Shown: positions 26,012 through 34,703, numbered from the stretch's first letter. The stretch is DNA of 64,000 nt from Eggerthellaceae bacterium (GCA_910575165.1 CAJTDS010000002.1:62001-126000), one strand, 5' to 3'. A program made the numbers and translations. Notes: generated from the letters alone by a model not told the origin.

Positions 26012-26719
26012 ATGGACATCGAGACGACCGATCCGACCGAGGCGCCGAAGGGCATGTCCGATCTGAGCGACGAGCGGCTAGCGGCCCAGATTCCGCTTCG
26101 CCATTCCGTCCGCAGCTTCACCGATAGGCGTATCGAAGGACAGACGCGCGCGGCGCTTCAGCGCTTCGTCGACGAGTGCAACGAGCGCAGCGGTCTGTCG
26201 CTTGCGCTGTGCACCGACGAGCCGGGGGCGTTCTCCAGTCTGCTGGTTCGCTACGGCTTGTTCCGCAATGTGCGCAATTATATCGCCTGCATCGGTGCGC
26301 AGGATCAGGACCTGCAAGAGCGAGTCGGCTATTGGGGAGAGCGCTGCGTCTTGGCCGCGCAGGCGTTGGGGCTGAACAGCTGCTGGGTGGGGCTAACATA
26401 CAGCAAGAAGAAGGTTGCTGTTCCTGTTTCAGCTGGTCAGGAACTTGTTTGTGTTATTGCGCTCGGGTACGGCACCACGGCGGGAAAGCCGCATAAGTCG
26501 AAGCGCGCCCTGCAGGTGGCGCCCGGGGTGGAGGGGAGCCCCGACTGGTTTCGCCGCGGCGTGGAAGCGGCGCTGCTGGCCCCTACGGCGGTGAACCAGC
26601 AGAAGTTCGCGATTTCGCTGGACGGCGACGAAGTGCGGTTCCAAAGCGAAGGCGGCGCCTACACGAAGGTCGACCTAGGCATAGTGAAAGCCCACTTCGA
26701 GCTGGGGGCGATGCGGTAG
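26012..26719 (+). CDS. Nitroreductase-family protein (putative TM nitroreductase type)
   Basis: A 235-residue flavoprotein of the nitroreductase superfamily. It has IPLRHSVRSFTDRRIE near the N-terminus (FMN-phosphate contact), the YWGERCVLAAQALGLNSCWVG helix in the middle, and LLAPTAVNQQKFAISL near the C-terminus, which is the domain order of the circularly arranged 'TM nitroreductase' family (PF14512). It likely reduces nitro or quinone compounds with NAD(P)H. AAGGAGG precedes the ATG. It stands alone, divergent from the AraC-MATE operon. Confidence 0.85.
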   Translation: MDIETTDPTEAPKGMSDLSDERLAAQIPLRHSVRSFTDRRIEGQTRAALQRFVDECNERSGLSLALCTDEPGAFSSLLVRYGLFRNVRNYIACIGAQDQDLQERVGYWGERCVLAAQALGLNSCWVGLTYSKKKVAVPVSAGQELVCVIALGYGTTAGKPHKSKRALQVAPGVEGSPDWFRRGVEAALLAPTAVNQQKFAISLDGDEVRFQSEGGAYTKVDLGIVKAHFELGAMR

Positions 26720-26812
26720 GGGGACGCAGGCGCCCGGGCGCACCTGAGTGCACGCGGCGGTTCTCCGTACGCAGGTGCGGGTGGTTGCGCAGCGGGCGCG
26801 CTCGGCGCTTTG

Positions 26813-26995
26813 CTAGGCGACGGGAGTCACGAGGGGCTTTCCGTCTTTGTCCACCAGCACGGTCAAGCCGCAGCCGCTTGTCATGGACGACGATGCCAAA
26901 AGGTAGTTGACTCCCGTTTCGGTATCCACGATCAGCTGACGTACGTTGATGACGCCCTCGGATTCCTGCACCATGAATCGCTCTTCCTTGGCCAT
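26813..26995 (-). CDS. Small DUF6440-like protein
   Basis: A 60-residue protein with RQLIVDTETGVNYLLAS and GCGLTVLVDKDGKPLV, a beta-hairpin pattern matching the DUF6440 family as I remember it. ATG 26995 is preferred (AAAGGAC upstream) over the longer frame to 27028. Function unknown; such proteins are common in phages and gut actinobacteria and firmicutes. Confidence 0.7.
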   Translation of the reverse strand: MAKEERFMVQESEGVINVRQLIVDTETGVNYLLASSSMTSGCGLTVLVDKDGKPLVTPVA

Positions 26996-27294
26996 TGCTT
27001 GTCCTTTCTCTCTTTTTGGGTACTGCATGGAAAGCGGCCAGGCAGCGAATGCGCTGCCGGTCGGCTCCCGAGGCGGCGGATATGATAGTCAAAGGATTAT
27101 GGTTGTATCGCGTGAACAGGGAATCGCCGTTGTCGAAAGTCTTTGACAAGCGCCTCTGATCAGGCGGTTCGCGAAACCCATGCCGCTTTGCGAGAGGGAA
27201 CCAAGGAAACGGAAGCCCTGGAAACGGAGGTTCCGGGAACGGAAGCGCTGGAGCACGGCGCAGAGAGGCTGGCCCCGTGTTATTTTGCGCGCTT

Positions 27295-27409
27295 GTAACG
27301 GATGACGGTTGTGGCACATTTCGGTTGCCATAACCGTCATCCGTTACGCAAAATCGTACATAACCGTCGTCCGTTACAGTATTTTTTGCCACAACCGTCC
27401 TCCGTTACA
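27295..27409 (+). repeat. 115-bp intergenic repeat with phased 20-bp cores, copy 2
   Basis: Same length and layout as 22981-23095. The hairpin arms (27295-27316 with 27326-27347) differ from copy 1 by a paired change: C-G in copy 1 is G-C here (GTAACC/GGTTAC versus GTAACG/CGTTAC), so pairing is kept. Confidence 0.9.
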
Positions 27410-27502
27410 TCGCTGCCTTGGGAGGCGGAGGCAGCTTGCGGCTGCCATCGGCCGCATTATCGCCTTAGGAAGAGGCGGTGACTCGCGGCCGTCGTCGGTT
27501 GC

Positions 27503-27610
27503 GTCGCTACCCCAGGAGGCGGCTCGCGGCTGCCATCCGCCACGTCGCTACCCCAGGAGGCGGCTCGCGGCTGCCATCCGCCACATCGCTACCCCAGGAG
27601 GCGGGGCTGG
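27503..27610 (+). repeat. 41-bp tandem repeat
   Basis: Units starting GTCGCTACCCCAGGAGGCGG begin at 27503 and 27544, with a partial third from 27585; the region from 27411 has degenerate forerunners. Confidence 0.82.
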
Positions 27611-27742
27611 CTCGCGGCTGCTGCCGGATGCGCCGGCGGGCCCGAATTCCACTTCGCCATCCGGGGCGGAGTGCGGCGGCGGCCATGTGTCGCGCGCTTT
27701 GCCCGCGTCTTTCGGGCCGGAAGCTTTTCGCTCCTTTCGCGG

Positions 27743-27881
27743 TATACTTGTCCCCGAAGGTAAAAACACGACCCCGTCGGGTAGTCGGGGTGCGGCCGTG
27801 CTCTTGCGACGAGCCGTCAGTAACCTGCCTCCTTGGTTGTCCCTCCTTCAGGTTTGCCATCGACATAAAGGAGGAACAGCG
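27743..27881 (+). promoter_or_regulatory. Leader of yjdF-like gene, possible yjdF riboswitch
   Basis: TATACT (27743-27748) is a good -10. The roughly 125-nt leader before the ATG has a stem ACCCCG/CGGGGT near 27771-27791 and complementary AGGTAAA / CAGTAACCT / CAGGTTT segments. The reasoning for a riboswitch is that DUF2992 (YjdF) genes are typically preceded by the yjdF RNA, which senses azaaromatic compounds. I did not match the published consensus base by base. Confidence 0.4.
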
Positions 27882-28298
27882 ATGAGCCTGTGCAAACTCA
27901 CCGTGCGCTTCGAGGAGCCGTTCTGGATCGGCCTCATCGAGCGCGAGGACGGCGACAGCTACAGCGTGGCGAAGCACGTCTTCGGAGCGGAGCCCACCAC
28001 GCCCGAGGTGTTCGATTTCATTCGCGACCACTGGAACGACCTGCGCTTTACCCACGAGGTCCAAGTCGAGGTTGGGGAATCCAAACGCATCAACCCCAAG
28101 AGGCTTCGCCGCATGATCGAGAAGGAGATGCAATCGGCTGTTGGGCGCGGAACCAAGGCGCAGCAGGCCCTCTCGGAACAGCGCGAGGCAGCGGCGGAGG
28201 CCCGCGGGGTGCTTTCCCGGCAGCAGAAGGAAGAGCGAAGGCGCGAACGGTTCGCCAAGCGAGCAGAGAAGCGCAAGAGGAAGCATCGCGGCCGCTAG
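27882..28298 (+). CDS. yjdF: YjdF/DUF2992-family protein
   Basis: A 138-residue protein. The N-terminal half (LTVRFEEPFWIGLIERED ... KHVFGAEPTTPEVFDFI) is the DUF2992 domain and the C-terminal half (from about 85) is a highly charged Arg/Lys/Glu coiled coil ending KRAEKRKRKHRGR, as in other members. The family may bind or modify toxic azaaromatic compounds and is controlled in many firmicutes by the yjdF riboswitch. AAAGGAGGAA precedes the ATG at 27882. Rare context: an actinobacterial-looking genome. Confidence 0.88.
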   Translation: MSLCKLTVRFEEPFWIGLIEREDGDSYSVAKHVFGAEPTTPEVFDFIRDHWNDLRFTHEVQVEVGESKRINPKRLRRMIEKEMQSAVGRGTKAQQALSEQREAAAEARGVLSRQQKEERRRERFAKRAEKRKRKHRGR

Positions 28299-28907
28299 CG
28301 GGCGAGGGCGAGCTGGCGGCGCTGGCGGGGGGCGGCGCTGGCGCGGCGAGGGCGGACGGAGCAGCGACGGTCGGGCGGAGCAGCGACGGTCGGGCGGCGT
28401 GGCGGACGACGCTGAGTGGCGGACGGCTGCGTGCGGGGCGTTGGCGAGCGCGAGCGGGTGGTGCTGGGGCGGGCGGCTCTGGGGACGAGTTGGTGGCGAG
28501 ACCGCTATCGGTCGCTCAAATCCTATTCGCGCACCGGGTTTAGCTATAATGTGTGTGCAAGGGGACGGCTGTTTCGGCCGCACAAGATGCGAGCTTTACT
28601 GGTGAGGCCAGGTCTATCGTGAACGGAAGGGCCTGCTGTCCCGTATGCGGGGGCGGGCGCGAGCGAAAAGCGTGCAGCGCGATGCGCAAGAACGCTTCCA
28701 TCCACCGAGGAGTGGGCTTCGCCCCCCATGCGAAAGCGGGGGCACTTGAAGGAGGAGCGTACTTTGTCCCCGCGCGAAACTCGGGGAGGCACCCGAAGGA
28801 GGAGCTGCTTTGATAATGTCCGACAGCCGGGGAAATCTCGGGACCGCAACCGGCCTTGCCGTCGGCCTTTTTGCCGGCTTCCCCTGCGAAGGTGCGCGGG
28901 TGGCATC
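28299..28907. other. GC-rich intergenic region with a promoter near 28545
   Basis: No supported gene. 28360-28397 is an exact 19-bp tandem duplication (AGCAGCGACGGTCGGGCGG). A perfect TATAAT at 28545-28550 suggests transcription into the response regulator, giving a leader of about 350 nt. One short frame (28553-28813) has a CPVC motif but no ribosome-binding site. Confidence 0.45.
28545..28550 (+). promoter_or_regulatory. Candidate -10 element
   Basis: TATAAT in an AT-richer patch of very GC-rich DNA, about 358 bp upstream of the response regulator; no clear -35. Confidence 0.4.
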
Positions 28908-29603
28908 ATGAAAAGGGTGCTGATCGTCGAGGACGAGCGTGAGCTGGCGCAGCTGATGGCCCGCGCGTTCGAGGCGGACGGCATCGCGGCCGTTATCGCC
29001 GGAAGCGCCGAGGAGGCCTACGACCTTCTGACCAGCGCCGTCTTCGATTGCCTGATAGTGGACGTGAACCTTCCGGGCGACGACGGCTACGCCCTCTGCC
29101 GCAACCTGCGCGAGCGCAGCGGGGTGCCCGTGGTGTTCGCCTCGGCGCGCATCGAGCCCGACGCGCGCATCCGCGCCCTGGAGGAAGGGGGCGACGCCTA
29201 CCTCTCCAAGCCGTTCAGCCTGCGGGAAATGCTCGCCCAGGCGAAGGCGCTCATGATGCGGCCCGAGCGGAAGACCGGCGCCGATGAGGCCGTGCTCTCC
29301 GCAGGCCCGTTCCAGCTTGATGGCAGGGCCAAGACCATTCGCAAAGACGGTCGGCTGATCGCTCTGTCGCCCCGGGAATTCCAGCTCGCGTCGGCCCTCA
29401 TGGGCAACGCCGGCCAGAGCCTTAGCCGCGACGCCCTCCTGGCAAGGGTTTGGGGCGCCTTTGCCGAGGTGGAGCCGCAGACGGTCTCCGTCCACATGAG
29501 CTGGCTTCGCGCCAAACTTGAGGACGACCCGGCTCACCCCGTTTACTTCAAGACCGTTCGCGGCGAGGGCTATCGCTTCGATCTTCCCGAAGGCGATCGC
29601 TGA
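28908..29603 (+). CDS. OmpR-family response regulator of ABC-transporter block 1
   Basis: A 231-residue regulator: receiver with E8/D9, phospho-acceptor D52 (LIVDVNLPG) and K101 (YLSKPF), then a winged-helix domain (LSPREFQLASAL ... RGEGYRFDLP). The GGDAY sequence before the Lys replaces the usual GGDDY. The ribosome-binding site before ATG 28908 is weak (GAAGG about 17 nt upstream). Its stop overlaps the kinase start (TGATG), so the pair is coupled. The ABC genes that follow are its probable targets. Confidence 0.92.
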   Translation: MKRVLIVEDERELAQLMARAFEADGIAAVIAGSAEEAYDLLTSAVFDCLIVDVNLPGDDGYALCRNLRERSGVPVVFASARIEPDARIRALEEGGDAYLSKPFSLREMLAQAKALMMRPERKTGADEAVLSAGPFQLDGRAKTIRKDGRLIALSPREFQLASALMGNAGQSLSRDALLARVWGAFAEVEPQTVSVHMSWLRAKLEDDPAHPVYFKTVRGEGYRFDLPEGDR

Positions 29604-30781
29604 TGGCTAAGCAGGGAGAACGCCTGACGAAGCGGCTTGCCGGCGCGGCCCTGGCCTCCGCGTTTGCCGTCGTTATTGCGGCTGCTTTGGGCATCGCGGT
29701 TGTCGCCAACGGCGGCGAGGATGCGCTGCGAAGCCAAGTGGTCGAACTCAACGACGTCCGGCAGGAAATCACGGAAACTGCGCCCGACGGCCGCGACGGT
29801 TCCCTGCAGGTGGCCGACCAAGCGCTCGCAAGTGCCCAAGATGCGCTGCGGGATGCCGCCGAATCTCGCAACGACGCGGCGGCCGGCGCCGTGGCGCTCA
29901 CCGCGCTCGTCTCCGTTGCAGCCCTCGCGTTTTTGGCCATCTACCTGCACCGCGCGGTAGCGCGACCTTTCACGCGGCTGGAGGGCTTTGCCGAGGAAGT
30001 GGCATCCGGCAACCTGGATGCGCCGCTCGCCTATGAAAGGTCCAACCCCTTCGGCAAGTTCACCTGGGCGTTCGATCACCTTCGCAAGGAACTCGACCGC
30101 GCTCGGAAGGACGAGGAACGCGCGAGGGAAGACCACAAGGCCGCGCTCGCCTCGCTCTCCCACGACCTGCGCACCCCGCTCGCGTCCCTCAGGGCCTATG
30201 CGGAGGCCCTGGACATGGGGCTGGTGAACTCGGAGGAGGAGCGAGCGGAATACGAGCGCGCCATCATCCGAAAATGCGACGAGGCCTCATCTCTGGTGGA
30301 GGACCTGTTCCAGCATGCGCTCTCGGACATGGATCGCATCGCGGTGGCCTGCGAGCCCGTGCAGGCGGCCCCCATCGTGAGGCGCTGCGCCAGCGACTCG
30401 TCCGGCCTGGCCCAGATTTCCTGCCTGCGCGTGGACGATGCCCGCGTGGAAGTCGACGAGGCGCGGCTCGCTCAGGCCATCAACAACCTCATCGGCAACG
30501 CCATCAAGTACGCGCGCGGTTCGGCCATCGACATCCAGGTCACGGCCGAGAACGGGCTGTACACGATAGCGGTGCGCGATTACGGGCCGGGCATGCCGCC
30601 TGAGGACCTGCCGTTTGCCACCGAGCGCTTCTATCGGGGCGCGAACGCGTCGGACAAGCCGGGTTCGGGGCTGGGGCTTTACATCTCGTCCTATCTGGCG
30701 GAACGCATGGGCGGCCGCCTGCACCTGGTCAATGCCCACCCGGGGCTCAAGGCCACCATAGAGCTTCCCCTCCTGCCCTGA
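29603..30781 (+). CDS. Sensor histidine kinase of ABC-transporter block 1
   Basis: A 392-residue membrane kinase. Two TM segments (about 10-35 and 90-112) enclose a short extracytoplasmic part of about 55 residues, too small for a classic sensor domain. HAMP follows, then H187 in LSHDLRTPLASL, N box NNLIGNAIKYA, G1 DYGPGMP and G2 GSGLGLYISSYL. Small-sensor kinases like this in front of ABC genes often take their signal from the transporter itself (BceS-like behaviour); here that is inference. Start ATG 29603 overlaps the regulator stop. Confidence 0.93.
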   Translation: MAKQGERLTKRLAGAALASAFAVVIAAALGIAVVANGGEDALRSQVVELNDVRQEITETAPDGRDGSLQVADQALASAQDALRDAAESRNDAAAGAVALTALVSVAALAFLAIYLHRAVARPFTRLEGFAEEVASGNLDAPLAYERSNPFGKFTWAFDHLRKELDRARKDEERAREDHKAALASLSHDLRTPLASLRAYAEALDMGLVNSEEERAEYERAIIRKCDEASSLVEDLFQHALSDMDRIAVACEPVQAAPIVRRCASDSSGLAQISCLRVDDARVEVDEARLAQAINNLIGNAIKYARGSAIDIQVTAENGLYTIAVRDYGPGMPPEDLPFATERFYRGANASDKPGSGLGLYISSYLAERMGGRLHLVNAHPGLKATIELPLLP

Positions 30782-30799
30782 GCCGCAAGCGCTGTGCGC

Positions 30800-30833
30800 C
30801 TTAATGATTCCTTAATGGCCGTCTTTCTATGAT
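30800..30833 (+). promoter_or_regulatory. Promoter with 11-bp-phased direct repeat before the ABC genes
   Basis: CTTAAT occurs at 30800-30805 and 30811-30816, one helical turn apart, with TATGAT at 30828-30833. An 11-bp direct repeat over the -35 region is the usual binding site layout of OmpR-family regulators, and the cognate regulator is encoded just upstream. Confidence 0.6.
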
Positions 30834-30866
30834 GGGGCCGACGGCGCACAAGGGAAAGGACCAACC

Positions 30867-31646
30867 ATGCGCGAAACCATACTCTCGACGCGAAAATTGT
30901 CGAAGACCTACGTTGCGGACGGCGTGCAGGCCCACGTTTTGGGAAGCGTCGGCCTCGAACTCTACCAGGGGGATTTCACCTCGATTATGGGCCCTTCGGG
31001 CTCGGGAAAGTCCACGCTGCTCTACTGCCTCTCGGGCATGGATGCCCCCACTTCAGGCGAGGTCATCTTCGAAGGCGAGGACATCGCCCGCCTTGGGCAG
31101 GGCCGGCTCTCCGAGCTGAGGGCGCAGCGTTTCGGGTTCGTCTTTCAAGCGGCGAACCTCGTGAGCAACCTCACCTTGTACGAGAACATCGCCGTGCCCG
31201 GTTATCTGAAGCGGGGGCGCAGCGCTTCCGAGACGAAGCGCGCCACCGATGAGCTGGTTGCGCGCATGGGGCTTTCCGAGGTCGCCTCGCACCTTCCTAG
31301 CCAGGCGTCCGGCGGCCAGAAGCAGCGCTGCGCTGTGGCCCGCGCGGTGGTGAACGAGCCGGCCATCGTGTTCGCTGACGAGCCCACCGGCGCCCTCAAC
31401 CGCGCGAACAGCCTGGAGGTGCTCGACCTTCTGGGCGAGCTCAATCGCAACGGCATCAGCATCCTCATGGTGACCCACGACGTGCGCAGCGCCGTCCGCG
31501 GCAACCGCATGCTCTACTTCGAGGACGGCGGCATCCGCGGTGAGCTGGAGCTGGCGCCTTGGGATCCGGCGCTCTCCGGCGACGAAGCCTACGTTCGCGA
31601 GCGCGAGGCCATGGCAAGCGCCTGGCTTGCGTCGCTTTCCTGGTAG
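30867..31646 (+). CDS. ABC transporter ATPase (MacB/BceA-like)
   Basis: A 259-residue ATPase: Walker A GPSGSGKST (42-50), Q-loop FQAANLV, signature ASGGQKQR (about 147), Walker B VFADEPTG, and the switch His in MVTHDVR. It is the nucleotide-binding partner of the FtsX-type permease that starts 10 nt after its stop. The length and motif spelling match the LolD/MacB/BceA branch. AAAGGA precedes the ATG. Confidence 0.94.
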   Translation: MRETILSTRKLSKTYVADGVQAHVLGSVGLELYQGDFTSIMGPSGSGKSTLLYCLSGMDAPTSGEVIFEGEDIARLGQGRLSELRAQRFGFVFQAANLVSNLTLYENIAVPGYLKRGRSASETKRATDELVARMGLSEVASHLPSQASGGQKQRCAVARAVVNEPAIVFADEPTGALNRANSLEVLDLLGELNRNGISILMVTHDVRSAVRGNRMLYFEDGGIRGELELAPWDPALSGDEAYVREREAMASAWLASLSW

Positions 31647-31656
31647 GGGGTGTGCC

Positions 31657-34110
31657 ATGGAACCGTTGCGCACGCTTGTGCTCGCAGGGTTGCGCAAGGA
31701 CAAAGGGACGTTCGTCGGCCTCGCACTGCTTTTGTTCCTCGCCTCTCTTGCGCTGACGCTGATCACCAGCCTTTTCGTTGATCTTTCCGCGCGCGAGGAG
31801 GCCTTGCTCGACCAGGTTGCGGCGGGGGATGTTTTCGCCAATGACCTGGTCTCGAACCTCACCGACGAGGATGTTCAAGAGATAGAAGCGCTTCCCGAAG
31901 TGAAGGAGGTGAAGGTGACGGAAGCCTTCACGGCTCCGACCCGTGTCGAGGACGCTCAAGGAAACGAGATTGTTAAAAGCTCGCCGCCATTGGTGAACGT
32001 CTACGAAGCTTGGGGCTCATCCCTTGAATTCAATATTATCACCGACGACCTCTCGTCGTATCACCGCGATCGAAAGGGGCCGGCGGATGGCGAGGCCTAC
32101 GTTCGCGTTGCGGAGCGCACCCTGCGCAATATGCAGGTAGGCGATTTCATCGTACTTGACATCGGCGGGCGGGAGACCTCTCTGCGCGTCGCGGGATTCT
32201 ATGAAGATCCGCAGCTGGGGACGCCCTTCATGGAGATGAAGCGCTACCTTCTGTCCTCCGGCACCTTCGATGAGCTGTTGGCGGAAATTGAGGAGACGGC
32301 CGCATCCGACGTGGGAGTTGCCAGCGGTGCCACGTCCGCGGAGAAGGCGGCGTACCCCATCAGGGAGATCAACGTGATGCTGACGCCCGAGGCGCGCTCC
32401 CAGGGCATCGATGGGCATGACCTGACGCAGCTGATCGACGACAAGACTTCGTGGGGCGAATCCCCGCACACGCTCTTTTCCCGGCAGACCCTCGCCGGCT
32501 ACAGCCTTCTGGTGGTGCAGGTCATCACCGCGGTGCTCGCCGTGTTCTCGCTGATCCTGTTCGTGGTAGCCCTCATCCTGTGCCTGCACACGGCGTCCTC
32601 GAGCATACAGAGCGGCTATGCCGACTGGGGCGTTCTGAAAGGGGTGGGGCTTCCGCACAATGCGCTCCGTAGGGCCCTCGTCATGCAGTATGCGTTCGCC
32701 GCACTCATTGGCCTCGTCCTCGGCTTCGTCGCGGGCTGCCTTCTGGAGCCGCTCTTCTGGCCGGTGTTCTTGCTCATCACGGGAATCCTCGTAGTTGAGG
32801 CGTCCTTTCCTTGGATGGGCCTTTGCTGCTGCGCCGCCCTGTTGGCGGCCCTCGTGGTATGCGTTGCCGTAATGACCCGCAAGATAGGGCGCATCACGCC
32901 TTTGGCGGCACTCCGGCAAGGCGATGGCGACATCCGCTTCTCGCCACGCGGGGCGAGCGCGATATCGGGCAGCTGCTTGAGGGCATCGCTGGCATGGCGC
33001 GCAATCGTATCTGAGAAGGGGCGCTATGCGAGCATCGGCATCTGCTCGCTGCTGCTGTGCGCCTTCGTCACGCTGAGCTTTGGGATCGGCGGCGCAGTTG
33101 CCGGCAATGACGCGGTGTACAAGGCCTTCGGCGTGTGGAAGAGCGACGGCTCGGTTCGCTTCGACGGGCAGGAGGTGAGCCTTGACGAGGTTCGCGAGAC
33201 CATAGAGAGCGTCTCTCCTATCACGCGCGAGTGGGAAGAGAGCGTAGCGGTGCTCAACCTAAACGGCGAGGCGTGCACTTTCGTCGGGGTTTCCGATACG
33301 GATGTTGTGGAAGAGGCGTCCATCGTCTCGGGACGCGCGCCAAAGCACGCCAATGAGGCGCTTGTGGGATTGAGCCTTGCCCGCGCCAAGGGGCTCTCGG
33401 TGGGCGATGAGCTGCAGGTGGAGAAGGGCAACGGCGAGGAGCGAACCTATATCGTGAGCGGGCTGCTCTCGTCGGTGTTCAATGGCGGCAACAGCGTCGT
33501 TCTCACCTATGAGGGGCTTCAGGAGCTGGTGGAGCTGAAGCCGGAATCGGAAGCCTCTGGCATTTCGCGCCAATATCAGCTGGCTGATCCCGACAAGGCC
33601 GACGAAGTGGTAGAGGCGCTTGCAAGCCGATTCGGGGATAGCGTTGACACCGAATTGACCGGGCTGTTCGAATCGGCCTCGAACTTGCTCCTGCTCGTCA
33701 GGGACATGATGACGATTATGGGCTATGTCATGTCCGCCTTCGCGCTGGTTCTTGCCTGCGTTGCCGTGATGCTGGTCAGCAGGCGAACGCTCCTCTCCGA
33801 GCGCCGAGATATGGGCGTCTATCGCGCTATGGGATTCACGGTGGCCTCATTGCGCGCCTCGTTCGCGCTGCGCTTTCTCGGCGTGTCGGCGGTAGGTGCC
33901 CTGGCGGGGTCGGCTCTTACGATGGCAGCTGGGGGCGCTCTGATCAGCTCGCTGTTCGGCCTGTTCGGCGTCGGCGCGTTCAGCCTCGCGCTGCCTGTTT
34001 GGGAGGCGCTCGCCATCAGCGCGGCCTTCGCCCTCGCCTTCGCCCTTTCGGCCTTCGGAATGTCAAGGAGAATCAAAGACGTTAGCGTCCGCGAGCTCGT
34101 TGTGGAGTAA
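31657..34110 (+). CDS. Large FtsX-type ABC permease (BceB/MacB-like)
   Basis: An 817-residue permease with two FtsX domains. One TM helix at about 20-42, an extracytoplasmic part (about 45-280), three TM helices (about 285-400), a short loop to a fifth helix (about 455-485), a second extracytoplasmic part (about 490-680) and the last three helices (about 685-805). This ten-helix-like duplicated layout occurs in permeases that remove antimicrobial peptides or move lipoproteins. With the upstream kinase, regulator and ATPase it forms a complete sensing-and-efflux unit. Confidence 0.9.
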   Translation: MEPLRTLVLAGLRKDKGTFVGLALLLFLASLALTLITSLFVDLSAREEALLDQVAAGDVFANDLVSNLTDEDVQEIEALPEVKEVKVTEAFTAPTRVEDAQGNEIVKSSPPLVNVYEAWGSSLEFNIITDDLSSYHRDRKGPADGEAYVRVAERTLRNMQVGDFIVLDIGGRETSLRVAGFYEDPQLGTPFMEMKRYLLSSGTFDELLAEIEETAASDVGVASGATSAEKAAYPIREINVMLTPEARSQGIDGHDLTQLIDDKTSWGESPHTLFSRQTLAGYSLLVVQVITAVLAVFSLILFVVALILCLHTASSSIQSGYADWGVLKGVGLPHNALRRALVMQYAFAALIGLVLGFVAGCLLEPLFWPVFLLITGILVVEASFPWMGLCCCAALLAALVVCVAVMTRKIGRITPLAALRQGDGDIRFSPRGASAISGSCLRASLAWRAIVSEKGRYASIGICSLLLCAFVTLSFGIGGAVAGNDAVYKAFGVWKSDGSVRFDGQEVSLDEVRETIESVSPITREWEESVAVLNLNGEACTFVGVSDTDVVEEASIVSGRAPKHANEALVGLSLARAKGLSVGDELQVEKGNGEERTYIVSGLLSSVFNGGNSVVLTYEGLQELVELKPESEASGISRQYQLADPDKADEVVEALASRFGDSVDTELTGLFESASNLLLLVRDMMTIMGYVMSAFALVLACVAVMLVSRRTLLSERRDMGVYRAMGFTVASLRASFALRFLGVSAVGALAGSALTMAAGGALISSLFGLFGVGAFSLALPVWEALAISAAFALAFALSAFGMSRRIKDVSVRELVVE

Positions 34111-34262
34111 CGCCCACCGAGCTCGGGGAAATCACCGGCGGCACCTGGGTAGACGTCTGCAAGCTTCCCGAATAACGGAGCCGCTTGCGGCGGGAGCCAG
34201 GTGCCTTAGCCGGGCCTCTTCCGAACGTAAGACAAACTGGGGCGGTTTCGCGCACGCAGGGC

Positions 34263-34595
34263 CTAGTCGCGCTGTGGGCTGATCTGCTCTACGGCGGCCT
34301 GCTTGTCGGCGAGTGCGAAGCCGCGCGCCAGCTCCGCGATGCCGGCTATGATGAGCACCATCCCGACTCCTAGCAGCCAGTTGAACGGATCGCCCCACAA
34401 AACCATGCCGATAACGGCCGTCGTCACGGTTCCGATGCCTCCCCAGAGCCCGTAGGTAAGCCCGATGGGAAGCCTCATCAGCACACGGGAAAGCATGAGG
34501 AACGAGGCCGCATACGCGACGATGGTGGCCAGAGCCCAAAGCGCATCCGTGAAGCCTGCGCTGAGCTTCATCGCGGTTGCAGCGAATATTTCCAT
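34263..34595 (-). CDS. Small multidrug resistance (SMR) transporter, start unclear
   Basis: A four-helix SMR-type protein of at least 110 residues. EIFAATAMKLSAGFT carries the essential membrane Glu region, and YGLWGGIGTVTTAVIG is the family hallmark. The in-frame ATG at 34595 falls inside the first helix: upstream codons in the same frame (back to about 34622) continue a plausible TWLLLFVSIA segment, but no ATG, GTG or TTG begins it, while an ATG at 34623 is in another frame. Either a non-standard start is used or a small indel damaged the 5' end. Pairs of SMR genes are common, but no partner is seen. Confidence 0.75.
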   Translation of the reverse strand: MEIFAATAMKLSAGFTDALWALATIVAYAASFLMLSRVLMRLPIGLTYGLWGGIGTVTTAVIGMVLWGDPFNWLLGVGMVLIIAGIAELARGFALADKQAAVEQISPQRD

Positions 34596-34703
34596 GGCTA
34601 TAGAGACGAATAAAAGCAGCCATGTTCTTCCCGTTAATTCACCTTTCCTGAAAGGGCCTTCGATATCCGCGGTTTTCGCTATCGTCTAGCGCAGCGAGGC
34701 AGG

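Larger units (their letters stand above)
27029..27881. other. Repeat-rich intergenic region upstream of yjdF
   Basis: No supported gene. In order: a short AACGGAAGC repeat (27205-27255), the second 115-bp repeat (27295-27409), a 41-bp minisatellite (27503-27610), a -10 element (27743-27748) and the leader of the yjdF-like gene. Confidence 0.6.

Noticed and set aside
28553-28813. Small ORF with CPVC motif, or an SRP/RNase P-like RNA
   Set aside because: The ORF has no ribosome-binding site, and I could not match the conserved core of SRP RNA or RNase P RNA to the sequence.
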